Assembly (NCBI GenBank): GCA_005697215.1
Contig: CP040003.1
Coordinates: 806,001 to 870,000, forward strand
DNA length: 64,000 nt
Source of the DNA: Candidatus Saccharibacteria bacterium oral taxon 488
Lineage (GTDB): Bacteria; Patescibacteriota; Saccharimonadia; Saccharimonadales; Saccharimonadaceae
Direction of reading: 5' to 3'
Under the pieces are notes generated by a model that searched no databases, was not told the DNA's origin, and saw only the letters and a program-made list of their open reading frames with translations. Both the position numbers and the translations under genes were made by a program. Of this stretch, positions 27,631 to 36,148 are shown piece after piece. The stretch's first letter is position 1. Each line of letters starts with the position of its first letter.

Positions 27631-29148
27631 TTATGCCTTTGAGCCAGATGGCTTATTATTATAACTACCGTCAATCATAACTATTCCGTTTGAATTCTTA
27701 ATACCCAGTTCTTCTAATATCATGTTAACTCTCCTGTATTCATCTTCGTCAAAAAATAAGATAACCTTTAATGATTTCGTATCTAAAGATGCTATGTCGG
27801 CTTTTTGATAAATCTCTACTTGTTTACTGAGATTATTTCTTAATTTTGTATTGGACGCGAGTTTAAATTCTACATATGTCTTATCTTCTGAACCAAAAGA
27901 TACAACAAAATCAACCGGACCTCTCCCGTGGTTTGTTTCGGGATTAACGTCATAATGAGACTTGTTAGCAACCCATATTAGTTTGAATAGACGCTGAAGT
28001 TCATCTTCATTATGAATGCGTATTCCTTTCCTATCAAAAAAGCACTTATAACCATCGTTGTCTTCTATAAAGCTCTTCAGTATATGAACACGTCTTATAG
28101 CCTCCTCAAAACTACTTTGTGATTGAGGAGTGTCGGCATAAAAATTAGTCTCATGAGAAAGCCTATTTATAGCATCTTTAGCATTTCCTGTAAAGATATC
28201 TTTTGCGTATTGAACTCTAGATAGACTTTGGTGAACAGCTTGTTCTCCACTGTCTTCCTGTCTACGAATATATACATCTACAAGTTCTGGAAATTTTTTA
28301 GCAGTACGTAGGTAGACCTCTTTCTTATCGCTTGCTACAGGATCATCAGGCATCAAGGAGTTAATGTAGTTGTTTACAGCAAGCCTTAATTCTTCATTTT
28401 CAACAGCATTAGGTAAATTGGGTAATTCTGAATAGAACGAGGCACTACTAATCCATGTATCATCTTTTGTTAATATATCAACAGGTGTCAACAATACGTA
28501 ACTGCTGTAGCTAGAAATATAAGGCAGCTTATATTTCTTAGGCATCCATCTTCTTGTTCTATAGTTAAAGAACGCACGCTCTACACTTACCTCCTTGACC
28601 AACTTATTGTCGATGTAAAGCTTTGCAAACTTCTCCGTATACTCAGCAAGATAACCTTTAATTAAATTAACAGTGAAGTCACTTATTCTATCACGACCCA
28701 CACCCTCTTCTATGATACACAACTTCTCTAAGTGCACCCCCCTAGCCAACCCTTTATCATCAATACTATCCAATATCTTACCTAGTCCACTGCTAAGGCT
28801 TCGTGCAAATCTTTCACCCAAACCAGCGCCCCTATTTGAATTCTTTGAAAATCCTAGCCAATTTTGCTTAACTTCTCCAAAACGAAACCAAGCTTTCTGC
28901 ATAGCGATATTATCGTGAGCTAATGGTGCCATTTTTTTAAGGAACTTTAGATAATCAATAATAGATTCATGGAGTTTCTTGTATTCCTCCTTATCGCTCT
29001 CAAAGATTAAAAACGGGTCAATAAATAACGGTATATCGGCTACTAGTGATATATCTACAGCACCATAGTCTTCTATCATCGAGCGATCTACATTAAAATG
29101 ATCAGAAAAGTACACTTTCGGTGTTGTATGTATATTTTTTTTCGCCAT
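27631..29148 (-). CDS. Unknown protein with a C-terminal PD-(D/E)XK-like nuclease site
   Basis: A 505-residue protein starting at the ATG at 29148, whose A overlaps the mod stop (TGATG). I do not recognise the N-terminal 350 residues, which open with KVYFSDHFNVDRSMIEDYGAV-like sequence and are mixed alpha/beta. Near the C-terminus GPVDFVVSFG and TYVEFKLAS give D413...E427-F-K429, a convincing D-ExK core, followed by a helix with KQVEIYQK, as in PD-(D/E)XK enzymes. It is AT-rich against mod. It is probably a nuclease effector riding within the type III system, for which I know no described counterpart. Confidence 0.6.
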   Translation of the reverse strand: MAKKNIHTTPKVYFSDHFNVDRSMIEDYGAVDISLVADIPLFIDPFLIFESDKEEYKKLHESIIDYLKFLKKMAPLAHDNIAMQKAWFRFGEVKQNWLGFSKNSNRGAGLGERFARSLSSGLGKILDSIDDKGLARGVHLEKLCIIEEGVGRDRISDFTVNLIKGYLAEYTEKFAKLYIDNKLVKEVSVERAFFNYRTRRWMPKKYKLPYISSYSSYVLLTPVDILTKDDTWISSASFYSELPNLPNAVENEELRLAVNNYINSLMPDDPVASDKKEVYLRTAKKFPELVDVYIRRQEDSGEQAVHQSLSRVQYAKDIFTGNAKDAINRLSHETNFYADTPQSQSSFEEAIRRVHILKSFIEDNDGYKCFFDRKGIRIHNEDELQRLFKLIWVANKSHYDVNPETNHGRGPVDFVVSFGSEDKTYVEFKLASNTKLRNNLSKQVEIYQKADIASLDTKSLKVILFFDEDEYRRVNMILEELGIKNSNGIVMIDGSYNNKPSGSKA

Positions 29149-30992
29149 CACACCACCTCCACCTCAACACCTTGCCACTCGGCTTGCAGGAGTAGGTTTA
29201 CTTTTAGATTTATGTCGTCGTCGCCAAAGGCTCGGTCGAGGAGGATGATGGATGATGGTTTGGTGGCGAGGATGGCTGTAAATAGTTCCTCTGTCATGGA
29301 GTGCGCCAGGCAAATGGCGAGCTTTTCGGACAGGATAAAGCAGAGTTTATCATGCTGATCAATCTTCGTCAATGGCGAGATGCCACGCTTGAGCAGGAGC
29401 TCAGTCAGCAGGTCGTCATCAGTCGTACCCTCCTCTAGCGGGTCAAGGCTGGCGAGCGCCTGCTGGCGAATCTCCTCTGGGTCAGAAACCAGCTCGTTCC
29501 ACTGTTTGAAGTTGCTATCACCCACCCGATACGCCCGAAAGCCAAGGTCAAGCGGAGCATTACGAGAAGCTAACTTGTCCGCCTGGTCAGCACGGATTTT
29601 GGCACCCGCCCGGCGGATACGCTCACGAGCAATGTCAGCGATAGTGCGATAGCTGGCTTTATACGCCTCCGACTTCTCGTCAGTCAGCTCAGGCAGCTGC
29701 ACACAAATCCAACGGCGATTGCCGCCGTCTTCGGCGTTAAGTTCAGCAACAGCATGAGCGGTTGTGCCAGAGCCAGAGAAGAAGTCGAGGATAATATCGT
29801 CGTTACTAGTGCATAGGCTTGTTAGCTGCTTGATTAGTTTAACTGACTTTGGATAGTCAAAATACGCAACACCGTCAAATAAATCCTTTACTTCTTTTGT
29901 TGCATCTTGCGAGTGTCCAACATCAGTATATTTCCAAACTGTCATTGGCGTTACGCCGTCTTTTACCTCTGATAAAAATCGTTTATATGCAGGAACATTG
30001 TTACCGTCTTTTCCGAACCACACACGGTTATCAGCTATCAATTCACGTGTTTTTTCTTCCGAAAAACGCCAGGAGTATCCGCTCGGAGGCAATACCCTTC
30101 GTCCATTTGGTGTTATAATTTCATAGATATTCTTTGGATTCGCAGGACCTACAGAGAAGTTATCTGCTTTATATGGGCCACGCGGATCATTGTCTGGATT
30201 TTTATATCGTGCATCAGCCTCCTCGTTACGCTTTAATGACAGCCTACCTAGCTGATCAATATTACGTGCGAAACAAACGATATAATCATGACTTTCAGAA
30301 AAATGATACTTTAGGTTGACTGGCGCATAAGCTCGCTCCCATATAATCTGCGCTACAAAATTCTCCTCTCCAAATATCTCATTCATCATCAGGCGGAGGT
30401 TGTGGACTTCGTTGTCGTCGATACTGACGAAGATGACGCCGTCTTGGCGAAGCAGGTTGCGTGCCAAGAAGAGGCGTGGATACATCATGTTCAGCCAGTT
30501 GCTGTGCTTATGCCCGCCGGTATTGGTGCGCAGGCCGTCATCTCGGACAACATTACCCTCATCATCGGTGATGCCTGCCTCTGCCTCATAGCTGCGGCGT
30601 GTCTGCTTGAAGTCGTCATTGTAGATGAAATCATTGCCAGTGTTGTAGGGCGGGTCGATATAAATCATCTTGACCTTGCCGTAATACGCCTTGTGCAAGA
30701 TCTTCAGCGTCGCCAGATTGTCGCCCTCGATAAACATATTGCCCGTCGTATCCCAATCGACGGAATTCGCCCGGTCGGGGTGGAGCGTCTGAACGGTCTT
30801 CTCCTGGATGGTAGCGAAGACGTCGCTCTTGCCCTTCCAGCCAAGCCCATAGCGCTCACCCAGATCAACCGCCTCACCCAGAGTCGCCTGGAGCTTCTGC
30901 CAGTCGATCTTACCTTCGGTGATTACCTCGGGGAAGAGCTGCTTGAGCTTATCAATCTGTTGCTGATGTATATTGTCGTTGTAGCCGTTCAT
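29148..30992 (-). CDS. mod: Type III DNA methyltransferase, Mod subunit
   Basis: A 614-residue beta-class adenine methyltransferase. The catalytic motif IV DPPYNTG is at residues 113-119 and the AdoMet motif I (LDFFSGSGTTAHA) near 398-410, the IV-before-I order of Mod proteins. The region between them, about residues 200-380, should contain the target recognition domain. The C-terminal part after the AdoMet motif carries the usual Mod extension. It modifies one strand of the recognition site and is required for Res cleavage. It begins one base after the fic stop codon and ends overlapping the unknown nuclease gene, so all appear cotranscribed. Confidence 0.93.
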   Translation of the reverse strand: MNGYNDNIHQQQIDKLKQLFPEVITEGKIDWQKLQATLGEAVDLGERYGLGWKGKSDVFATIQEKTVQTLHPDRANSVDWDTTGNMFIEGDNLATLKILHKAYYGKVKMIYIDPPYNTGNDFIYNDDFKQTRRSYEAEAGITDDEGNVVRDDGLRTNTGGHKHSNWLNMMYPRLFLARNLLRQDGVIFVSIDDNEVHNLRLMMNEIFGEENFVAQIIWERAYAPVNLKYHFSESHDYIVCFARNIDQLGRLSLKRNEEADARYKNPDNDPRGPYKADNFSVGPANPKNIYEIITPNGRRVLPPSGYSWRFSEEKTRELIADNRVWFGKDGNNVPAYKRFLSEVKDGVTPMTVWKYTDVGHSQDATKEVKDLFDGVAYFDYPKSVKLIKQLTSLCTSNDDIILDFFSGSGTTAHAVAELNAEDGGNRRWICVQLPELTDEKSEAYKASYRTIADIARERIRRAGAKIRADQADKLASRNAPLDLGFRAYRVGDSNFKQWNELVSDPEEIRQQALASLDPLEEGTTDDDLLTELLLKRGISPLTKIDQHDKLCFILSEKLAICLAHSMTEELFTAILATKPSSIILLDRAFGDDDINLKVNLLLQAEWQGVEVEVV

Positions 30993-30993
30993 T

Positions 30994-32127
30994 CTACACC
31001 TCTCTTGCCTCTGTTTTTATGATTGCCGCTTTTTTAGGCTCCATATGTCTTTTATTCTCAATCAAGGCAAGCAATTTATGGTTCACGTAGTACATATATC
31101 TACCCTGTTTAACATTAGTGAGTAAGCCTATTTCTTCAAGTTTTCTCAAATATTTACTTGAGGTAATATAGTGCGATCCCATATCCTTTGCTAGCTGAAA
31201 CGGTGTTCGAACTGGCTTTGCAAAGATAGCATTAAGTAGTTCATTAGTATATATACTCGGCAACTTCGTACGGACCTGATCTCGGTATTCTTCTTGTAAT
31301 TCCTGAATTCGCTGAAGTAATGCAAAGCTATGATTAGCCTGAGTAGTAAACGCCTTTAACATAAAGCGCACAAAATCTTCCAAATTACCTTCTGAAGTAA
31401 CAGCTCGTAGTAGTTTATAGTACTGTGACTTATGCGCATTAATATACTGACTGACATGAACGACCGGCACATCGAGCAGTCCTGCGTTAATAAAATGAAG
31501 ATTAATCAACATACGACCAGTACGACCATTACCATCCTCAAACGGGTGAATCGCCTCAAATTGATAATGTCCAGCAGCAGCTAATAATAGTGGGTCAACT
31601 TGCTTATTGTTGTTTACAAGTTTTTCCCACTCGGCAATAAGATTCGGAATATCTGATGCCACAGGAGGGGTATAATGAACCTTACCTCGACCGTCACCAA
31701 TCACCACTGGTAATCTTCGAAAACCTTCAACGCCATCAGGAACAAGTTTATGCTGAATGCCAGTAATGATACGGTGCGTAAGGCCATATTTTTCAATATG
31801 ATTATATCCCCAACGAGAAGCTGATAGATAATTTACAACCAGCTGGCTACTAGACTTACTTTCAACATCTGGCGCTATTTGACGTTGCATAACCTCAAGC
31901 AATGTAGTGTTAATATTTTCAACCTCGGAGCTTTCAACCGCTTCTTTGATAAAAATAGGATTCATGAGCATGGCACTTGTTTGCGGTAGGCCTCTCAGAT
32001 AACCTTTTAGCTGTGCCATAGCTATATTCGCCTTAGTTAATTCCTGTAATACATTTGCTTGCACTTCAAGCAACGTATCTTTTGATATCTGCGGTAATTT
32101 ATATGGTACCTCTGGGTTATAACTCAT
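30994..32127 (-). CDS. Fic-domain protein, class II, with C-terminal winged helix
   Basis: A 377-residue Fic protein. The active-site motif is HPFEDGNGRTGR (H194 to R205), complete for AMP transfer. An inhibitory helix with the pattern S/T-x3-E-G/N is visible at S66-E70-N71 (SSEVEN), placing it in class II with N-terminal autoinhibition. A C-terminal region around residues 300-350 (TPFQLAKDMGSHYITSSKYL) looks like a winged helix. It directly precedes mod. The start at 32127 is 6 nt from TATACT, so it appears to be a leaderless first gene of the type III operon. It could act as a regulator or as a backup toxin of the R-M locus. Confidence 0.88.
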   Translation of the reverse strand: MSYNPEVPYKLPQISKDTLLEVQANVLQELTKANIAMAQLKGYLRGLPQTSAMLMNPIFIKEAVESSEVENINTTLLEVMQRQIAPDVESKSSSQLVVNYLSASRWGYNHIEKYGLTHRIITGIQHKLVPDGVEGFRRLPVVIGDGRGKVHYTPPVASDIPNLIAEWEKLVNNNKQVDPLLLAAAGHYQFEAIHPFEDGNGRTGRMLINLHFINAGLLDVPVVHVSQYINAHKSQYYKLLRAVTSEGNLEDFVRFMLKAFTTQANHSFALLQRIQELQEEYRDQVRTKLPSIYTNELLNAIFAKPVRTPFQLAKDMGSHYITSSKYLRKLEEIGLLTNVKQGRYMYYVNHKLLALIENKRHMEPKKAAIIKTEAREV

Positions 32128-32133
32128 AATTTA

Positions 32134-32224
32134 AGTATATACCATACATAAACAAATGGGAAGTTTTTTTATGTATTATCGTTAATAGGTTAACGGTATT
32201 TATGTATCACTCATGATACATAAA
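32134..32224 (-). promoter_or_regulatory. Promoter of the fic-mod-res operon with four TTTATGTAT motifs
   Basis: The -10 TATACT (32139-32134) lies 6 nt before the fic start, with TTCCCA at 17 bp as a weak -35. The 9-mer TTTATGTAT/ATACATAAA occurs four times: 32144-32152 (minus), 32168-32176 (plus), 32199-32207 (plus) and 32216-32224 (minus). The last two form a 26-bp inverted repeat with 11-bp arms and loop CTCA. The first copy sits between -10 and -35. This arrangement looks like operators for a repressor; the Fic C-terminal winged helix or RhuM is a candidate. The inverted repeat may also act as a hairpin after radC. Confidence 0.55.
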
Positions 32225-32228
32225 AGCA

Positions 32229-32885
32229 CTAGTTATTTGTGTGATGTATCGAAATATACGACAGTTTAGTAACAACAATATGATCATTAAGCGTAATACC
32301 GAGCAATTTTCCCGCTTCTGCTAGCCTATTCGTGACATCTTTATCAGCCTGACTCGCCTCCAAACTCCCGCTCGGATGATTATGCGCCACGATGATACTG
32401 GCGGCGCGGTCGGCGATGGCGTCGGCGAAGACCTCGCGCGGGTGCACCAGACTGGCCGTCAGCGTGCCGATGGTCACCACCCGCTTGGCGATCAAACGAT
32501 TGGCGCCGTCCAGTGTCAGGCAGACGAAATATTCCTGCTTTTTGTCGCGAATGTCGGCCAGCAGCTCGACGGCCTTTTCTGGGCTGTCGATGATTGGTTG
32601 GTCGCTATCCAGCAAGTACCGCCGCGCCAGTTCCAAACTCGCCACAATCACCGGAATTTTCGCTTCACCCAAACCAACCACACTGCTCAGATCATCATAC
32701 GAAACATCACCGCCTTTTTGACGCAAAATTTTCAGCACTTCGCGCGCAATTTTACCGACATCGGCCTGTTTATTGCCGCTACCGATAATCGCCATCAACA
32801 ACTCCAAGTCGCTCAGCCGCGCCGTACCGTAACGCGCCAATTTCTCGCGCGGACGGTCGATTTTCGGCTTGTCGAGCACCTTCAT
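32229..32885 (-). CDS. radC: RadC-family JAB/MPN metalloprotein
   Basis: A 218-residue RadC protein. The N-terminal helix-hairpin-helix-like part (RYGTARLSDLELLMAIIGSG and SSVVGLGEAKI) precedes the JAB domain with the metal-binding motif HNHPSGSLEASQAD (two histidines and an aspartate) and an upstream glutamate in LVHPREVFADAI. The RadC family is widespread; its molecular function is not settled and the original DNA-repair role was withdrawn. The ATG is 6 nt from TATAAT with no Shine-Dalgarno, suggesting a leaderless mRNA, and it shares a divergent promoter with the gene at 32928. Confidence 0.9.
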   Translation of the reverse strand: MKVLDKPKIDRPREKLARYGTARLSDLELLMAIIGSGNKQADVGKIAREVLKILRQKGGDVSYDDLSSVVGLGEAKIPVIVASLELARRYLLDSDQPIIDSPEKAVELLADIRDKKQEYFVCLTLDGANRLIAKRVVTIGTLTASLVHPREVFADAIADRAASIIVAHNHPSGSLEASQADKDVTNRLAEAGKLLGITLNDHIVVTKLSYISIHHTNN

Positions 32886-32891
32886 AATCTT

Positions 32892-32920
32892 ATTATATCA
32901 AGCTCTCGCCATGCTATACT
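32892..32920. promoter_or_regulatory. Interlocked divergent leaderless promoters of radC and the hydrolase-like gene
   Basis: TATAAT on the minus strand (32897-32892) lies 6 nt before radC. TATACT on the plus strand (32915-32920) lies 7 nt before the ATG at 32928. The two hexamers are exactly 17 bp apart, so each occupies the -35 position of the other promoter. RNA polymerase could then bind in only one direction at a time. Confidence 0.6.
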
Positions 32921-32927
32921 AGGGCCA

Positions 32928-33800
32928 ATGCGACGGCAAACTATTTCCTTTTCTTACAATTCTCACACCATACCGTGCGAAATACTTTTCACGAGTGATG
33001 ACATGTCGTTTGATACAATTCTTTTGCTTGGTAGCGGCCAAGTTGAGCAAATATTTCACCGGGTGGCACAGATATGCCCACCCAACATCGCCGTCGTTCA
33101 GGGTGCACCCCACTGGCTTATTACCGAAGATAATGCTAACAATTTTATGGCTACCTTTGTAAAACAAGTGCTTGACTTTTTGTTAGCACACGCTCAAAAT
33201 CAGCTTCACATCATCGCCGAGTCACAGGCCGCCCCGCCAACAATGTTTTGTTGTGCGCAGCCAAAGTATCTGTCGCGTCTCAGTCATCTCAGTCTCATTC
33301 AACCACTTGGGCTAACTCATAACTATTACCAATCCCGCCGGCGCGTTATCACGTTATTTCGACGGCGCGTAGCAAGAAATATGTTGCGTCAATTCGGATC
33401 GCTTCTCACTGACAAATATATGCGGCGTAATTATCGCACCGTCATGAAGCGAGTTAATCTTACTAACGCCACAATCAAGCACCAATTTGTCCATGGATTA
33501 TCTGTTAATAGCTTCAGCGACCTTCAGCAGGTTCATCGTCACAATCGCCGCATCGTCATAATATCAGGAAAGCATGACACGCTATTTCCACTTCGTATCA
33601 TAAAACAAAATCTTACCAAATATCAATTACCAATCCCTGTGATCCGCGTGCCTCGCGTAGCTCATTCATCGCTGGCCACGCGCCAAGGCTATCGGCTGCT
33701 CAAAATCGCCCTGGCTTGTCGACCGCGCGCCACGCACATCGCCACCACCAACACACCGACCAGTCGCGATACCAATGACGCATCATCCGCACCAGATTGA
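32928..33800 (+). CDS. Alpha/beta-hydrolase-like protein
   Basis: A 290-residue basic protein, beginning MRRQTISFSYNSHT. The pattern fits a divergent alpha/beta hydrolase: a central block LHIIAESQAAPP where the nucleophile serine would be (the elbow lacks the flanking glycines), IVIISGKHDTLFP for the acid residue and RVAHSSLATRQG for the histidine. The family is only loosely recognised and the substrate is unknown. The frame continues open upstream to 32376 inside radC, but the TATACT box 7 nt from 32928 fixes the start there. Its last 112 bp overlap the converging gene for the acidic protein. Confidence 0.5.
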   Translation: MRRQTISFSYNSHTIPCEILFTSDDMSFDTILLLGSGQVEQIFHRVAQICPPNIAVVQGAPHWLITEDNANNFMATFVKQVLDFLLAHAQNQLHIIAESQAAPPTMFCCAQPKYLSRLSHLSLIQPLGLTHNYYQSRRRVITLFRRRVARNMLRQFGSLLTDKYMRRNYRTVMKRVNLTNATIKHQFVHGLSVNSFSDLQQVHRHNRRIVIISGKHDTLFPLRIIKQNLTKYQLPIPVIRVPRVAHSSLATRQGYRLLKIALACRPRATHIATTNTPTSRDTNDASSAPD

Positions 33801-36148
33801 ATTGTTGCCGTAGCTTCCTCTTCCGGATTCAGCCGACTGTCATCCATCCATAAGCCGGAGGGTGGGTGGTTGTTGACAATCAAGACATTGTCACTCACGG
33901 CGCTCATTTCGCTATCATAACCGTAATTGTTAACCGCGCCAGCAACCGCCAAATCGTTCTGCTCGCCCAGTTCAGACTCTACCGCCTCGTCCAACTCAGC
34001 ATCAGGTATTAGCTCAACGGCTGGTGAGGTGGAAGTAACTATCTGCTCCTCTAACTCATAATCATCATTGGTGATTTCAGGCACTGATGATGTCTTGAAG
34101 TTGTCCAATTGCCCCACAGAATCCATATCAACACCAATCTCGTCGTCTACAGAGAGTTTCAAATCACCATATTCTTCACGCACCGTAGTTGCCTCCATTG
34201 GCGGCGCAATCATCACCACTTCAGCCGAAGATACTCCCGGCTCTACTACTGGCAACTGTTGTTCGACAAAAAACACCATACCCTCCTCAGCCCAAACTTC
34301 GCCATCCTCCTCATAATCACACTCTACCGCCACATGGTTATGATCAAGTTGTTTAATCAGGGAAGTCTGCGCCTCATAAACCCTTTGGTCTACTACCAAT
34401 TTCTCGTTCAATTCTGGCGGCAGATCAATTTGACTTTTACCCTCGCTAACCGCAACGACAGCAGCTGGCAAGGTTACATTCATCACATCTAGTTCTACCA
34501 TCTCATTAGCCTCATGTGTCGCCTCTATAACCTCATGTGTCGTAGGCTTGTTAATAACATCGGGCCGTGTCGGGCTGCGATCAACCGCACATTCCTTACC
34601 CACAGAAAGCAAGCTCTCGCCATATTCAACGATATCTTGAGTTGATAATGGCACAATCGCCGGCTGATCAGGCTGCTCTTTCGCTGGAATTGATGCGGTC
34701 GCATTAACCATCTTTTCAATAGACGTCTCGTTTGTTTCGTATTCCGCCGATACGTTAACGGCGTCCTCTTGCGCCTGAGACGACGGTACATTAGTTGCGG
34801 TTGGAGTTACGCGCTTAGACTGTTCGACATCAACGCCATCGGTCGATTCAACAAAATTATTATAATCCGGCGCCGCATCTATATTAATCTCGCTAGATTG
34901 AGCGTCTGTTGATGCTTTCGTGCCAGAATTATCAATTGGCCCCGTGGTCGCAGATTCATCCGCCTTTACCGCCTCAAACTGCGCTGCCAAGTGCTGCTGC
35001 TCGGAAACTGGCGTAGCACTTTCATCATTTTCTGCTACCCGGCTCGGCTCAGAATTGGCTGATTTTGACCCTGCTATAACCAAATCATTTTCTTTTTGAC
35101 GTTCAATTGATGGAGTTGTTACGCTTGACGGTCCAGTAGTTTCATCGCCATCATATGTATTTTCTACAACATTAGCGATAGCCTTATCCTCGCTAACCAT
35201 AGGATAAGCTGTTTCATTTTTCAGCGGATTGCGATTCTCATCACCAGTTTGAGCATCCTTATTTATCTCTAATGGTACTGGCGCAGCTCCCGCCTGCGCC
35301 GGTGTATCTAGGGGTTCTAGCGTCAGCTGTTTGTTATCATCATCTGCATCAGAAGTGGCATCAATGACGCGCGGCTTCGCATCTGTTGAAGAATTACTCG
35401 CCTCTGCCGCTCCGGTAAAATACCCTTCGTCAGAAATTTTGCTAGCACTTTCTGGCCGAGATTCTCCGACATCTTTAGTATCGTCAGCGATAGTTTCTGG
35501 GGTTGTTTTTAGTCCAAAGAATGGCGCTTCTGCCGCTTCAGTATCCATATCTTCGCCCGAAGTTCCGACCGGCTCGCTAGTCGAAGCTTTACTTTCTTGT
35601 TCCTGCGGCGTGATCTTCTCAGTTGACCCATCTGTCTTGTCGGCGCTAGTTTCAATCACTCTTGGACTATCAGCAATTGGCAGTTCCCTGCCATCAAAGT
35701 CGTCAGGTAAGGGCCGTGCCCAGACAATCTCGCCCGGCGCGTCGTCTTCTCGGAGTAATTGCTCTAGGGTGCTTAGCTGTTCCCCGGGCTGAAGTTCAGT
35801 ATTGTCTGCCATCATTGCGGCTTGACGCTCTTCACAAAATTGTCTGAGACCGCAGCCAATACAAGCAATCGTCCCATACTTTTGACACTGCTCGGGATTG
35901 ACTGGTGCTGATGTTTCTTTTGATTCGGGTTTGCTGTTTGTAACAGTGTTGAGTTCTGCCTCACCGCTGGCCACCGCCACCAAATCAAGACTGCTTGCCG
36001 CCTCGTCTGTATCAGCACCACCTGCTTCGCCAGCACCAGACGAAAAATTGTCACTCTCAGCACCACTCCTCAACGACGAAAACACATCAAAACCATCACC
36101 GTCAATTCCTGTCGGTGATAATTCTACTGTAGTCGTCGCCTCAATCAT
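33689..36148 (-). CDS. Large acidic tail-anchored protein with a four-cysteine cluster
   Basis: An 819-residue protein that I do not recognise. Most of it is low-complexity and very acidic (Asp, Glu, Ser, Thr, Ala), probably disordered. Two ordered features stand out: a cysteine cluster C88-x7-C96-x2-C99-x5-C105 (CQKYGTIACIGCGLRQFC) and a hydrophobic segment near the C-terminus (SLVSRLVGVLVVAMCVA) followed by a basic tail, typical of a tail anchor. The cysteines could bind an iron-sulfur cluster or zinc. Its ATG overlaps the stop of the flavin reductase gene (ATGA), so it belongs to the nrdD-nrdG-reductase operon. It may tether or pass electrons to that system; this is inference only. Confidence 0.6.
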   Translation of the reverse strand: MIEATTTVELSPTGIDGDGFDVFSSLRSGAESDNFSSGAGEAGGADTDEAASSLDLVAVASGEAELNTVTNSKPESKETSAPVNPEQCQKYGTIACIGCGLRQFCEERQAAMMADNTELQPGEQLSTLEQLLREDDAPGEIVWARPLPDDFDGRELPIADSPRVIETSADKTDGSTEKITPQEQESKASTSEPVGTSGEDMDTEAAEAPFFGLKTTPETIADDTKDVGESRPESASKISDEGYFTGAAEASNSSTDAKPRVIDATSDADDDNKQLTLEPLDTPAQAGAAPVPLEINKDAQTGDENRNPLKNETAYPMVSEDKAIANVVENTYDGDETTGPSSVTTPSIERQKENDLVIAGSKSANSEPSRVAENDESATPVSEQQHLAAQFEAVKADESATTGPIDNSGTKASTDAQSSEINIDAAPDYNNFVESTDGVDVEQSKRVTPTATNVPSSQAQEDAVNVSAEYETNETSIEKMVNATASIPAKEQPDQPAIVPLSTQDIVEYGESLLSVGKECAVDRSPTRPDVINKPTTHEVIEATHEANEMVELDVMNVTLPAAVVAVSEGKSQIDLPPELNEKLVVDQRVYEAQTSLIKQLDHNHVAVECDYEEDGEVWAEEGMVFFVEQQLPVVEPGVSSAEVVMIAPPMEATTVREEYGDLKLSVDDEIGVDMDSVGQLDNFKTSSVPEITNDDYELEEQIVTSTSPAVELIPDAELDEAVESELGEQNDLAVAGAVNNYGYDSEMSAVSDNVLIVNNHPPSGLWMDDSRLNPEEEATATIQSGADDASLVSRLVGVLVVAMCVARGRQARAILSSR

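Noticed and set aside
32376..32927. Extension of the hydrolase-like gene upstream through radC
   Set aside because: The extra 184 codons are antisense to the conserved RadC sequence, and a -10 box at 32915-32920 places the start at 32928.
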